28,311 bases of DNA from IMG/VR virus record IMGVR_UViG_3300030101_002314, positions 1 through 28,311 of that record; one strand, 5' to 3'. Within the stretch, counting starts at the first letter, position 1. Each line of letters begins with the position of its first letter. The notes below the pieces were generated by a model, which had not been told where the DNA came from, searched no databases, and saw only the letters and a program-made list of their open reading frames with translations. The stretch is from a virus. A program made the position numbers and the translations under genes. Below, piece after piece: positions 27,770 through 28,311 of the stretch.

Positions 27770-28141
27770 ATGGCAACAACATATATAGTGGATAAGGACG
27801 GGAATCAGATTGATGCCGCATCGGCTACCGTTCCTTCTGACCGTCACTTCCGTAACGCATGGACGTTATCTGGCAAGGTTGTTTCTGAGGATATGACAGA
27901 GGCTAAGAAAATCTTTCAAGACAAGATCCGTGAAGTACGGGCACCGTTGCTTGCGGCAGAGGACGTTGTGTACATGAAGGCACTCGAGGCTGACGATGCG
28001 TCTGCCAAAACTGCTTCTGTAAACAAAAAGAAGGCACTGCGTGATGCACCGGCAGCTTCTGCTATCACTAACGCAGACACGATTGCAAAGTTGAAAGCTG
28101 CTTGGGATACATCTGTGCTGGGTGATTCGCCTTACGCATAG
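27770..28141 (+). CDS. Putative tail-fibre assembly protein
   Basis: A 123-residue protein. SDRHFRNAWTLSGKVVSEDM, IFQDKIREVRAPLLAAEDVV and KKALRDAPAA resemble the C-terminal domain of phage tail-fibre assembly chaperones (F..W, KD.IR..R.PLL...D, ..LRD.P). Such proteins help fibre trimerisation. AAGGAG lies before the ATG. The position after fibre genes agrees. Confidence 0.72.
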   Translation: MATTYIVDKDGNQIDAASATVPSDRHFRNAWTLSGKVVSEDMTEAKKIFQDKIREVRAPLLAAEDVVYMKALEADDASAKTASVNKKKALRDAPAASAITNADTIAKLKAAWDTSVLGDSPYA

Positions 28142-28151
28142 GGAGCAAGAG

Positions 28152-28311
28152 ATGGCACTGACAAAAATTACAGGCGATGGATACGGTGCAGGAACAATCA
28201 CCACTGCCGACAACACTGTACAGCTTACACTCAAGTCCACTGACGCAGATGGCAGTCTTGGGCCAAAATTTGATTTGACAAGAGACAGTTCTAGCCCTGC
28301 GAATGGTGACA
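28152..28311 (+). CDS. Partial tail protein, runs off the right edge
   Basis: The first 53 codons are visible, starting at ATG 28152 with a GGGAGC purine stretch upstream. MALTKITGDGYGAG, VQLTLKSTDADGSLGPKF and then LTRDSSSPANGD give a beta/Ser-rich fibre-type pattern with no stop before the edge. The C-terminus is beyond the window. Confidence 0.65.
   Translation, partial: MALTKITGDGYGAGTITTADNTVQLTLKSTDADGSLGPKFDLTRDSSSPANGD

Noticed and set aside
1-28311. Integrated prophage with attachment sites
   Set aside because: No integrase, excisionase, tRNA or bacterial flanking genes; both window edges are still within phage genes.

Overview
The window looks like a piece of an uncultured, probably marine, tailed phage (Caudoviricetes). 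The evidence is an ordered packaging and head gene set: small terminase, large terminase, portal, GroES-like co-chaperonin, scaffold, decoration-type protein, major capsid protein, connector-like proteins and tail-fibre modules. Genes are closely packed and mostly coupled by ATGA, TGATG or TAATG overlaps. A P22-sized portal and connector-type proteins, with no tape measure or tail tube seen, fit a short-tailed (podovirus-like) particle. That is an inference, because the window ends inside the tail-fibre genes. No integrase, DNA polymerase, tRNA, CRISPR array or lysozyme was recognised. The host cannot be named.

Layout. (1) Positions 1-3431 hold a leftward operon of 13 small unknown genes, several too short for routine gene calls; at least two are zinc-ribbon-like. 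(2) Positions 3432-3727 are a divergent control region. It has six 9-bp iteron-like repeats (three direct, three inverted) next to a T-rich tract, flanked by a 21-bp imperfect inverted repeat whose copies read outward into the two transcription units. (3) Positions 3728-4664 run rightward: small terminase subunit and an overlapping PD-(D/E)XK nuclease. (4) Positions 4688-6924 are a leftward cassette of six small genes, split by leftward terminators and holding GC-rich repeats and a duplicated hairpin leader. It separates the two terminase subunits. (5) Positions 6925-7187 are a second divergent control region with several dyads and a strong -10 just upstream of the large terminase. (6) Positions 7188-17142 are the packaging and head operon, ending in a strong terminator after the capsid gene. 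(7) Positions 17262-21656 hold two structural-looking genes and then a dense cluster of very small, Lys/Arg-rich proteins plus membrane proteins. (8) Positions 21657-28311 hold connector-like proteins and a run of fibre, tip and chaperone-like genes that continues past the right edge.

How the genes fit together. The small and large terminase subunits package DNA through the portal. Scaffold, GroES-like protein and capsid protein build the prohead. The connector-like proteins close it, and the fibre modules presumably bind the host. The two membrane proteins after the portal are holin candidates. The basic proteins may condense DNA or ride in the head, which is inference.

The most striking single observation is a perfect 16-bp match to the bacterial chromosomal ParB-binding site parS (14283-14298), inside the scaffold gene. 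Others are the iteron/divergent-promoter region, an A-B-B-A tail-fibre repeat kept at protein level but recoded at DNA level, and a shared aromatic C-terminal tail that also carries the next gene's ribosome-binding site.
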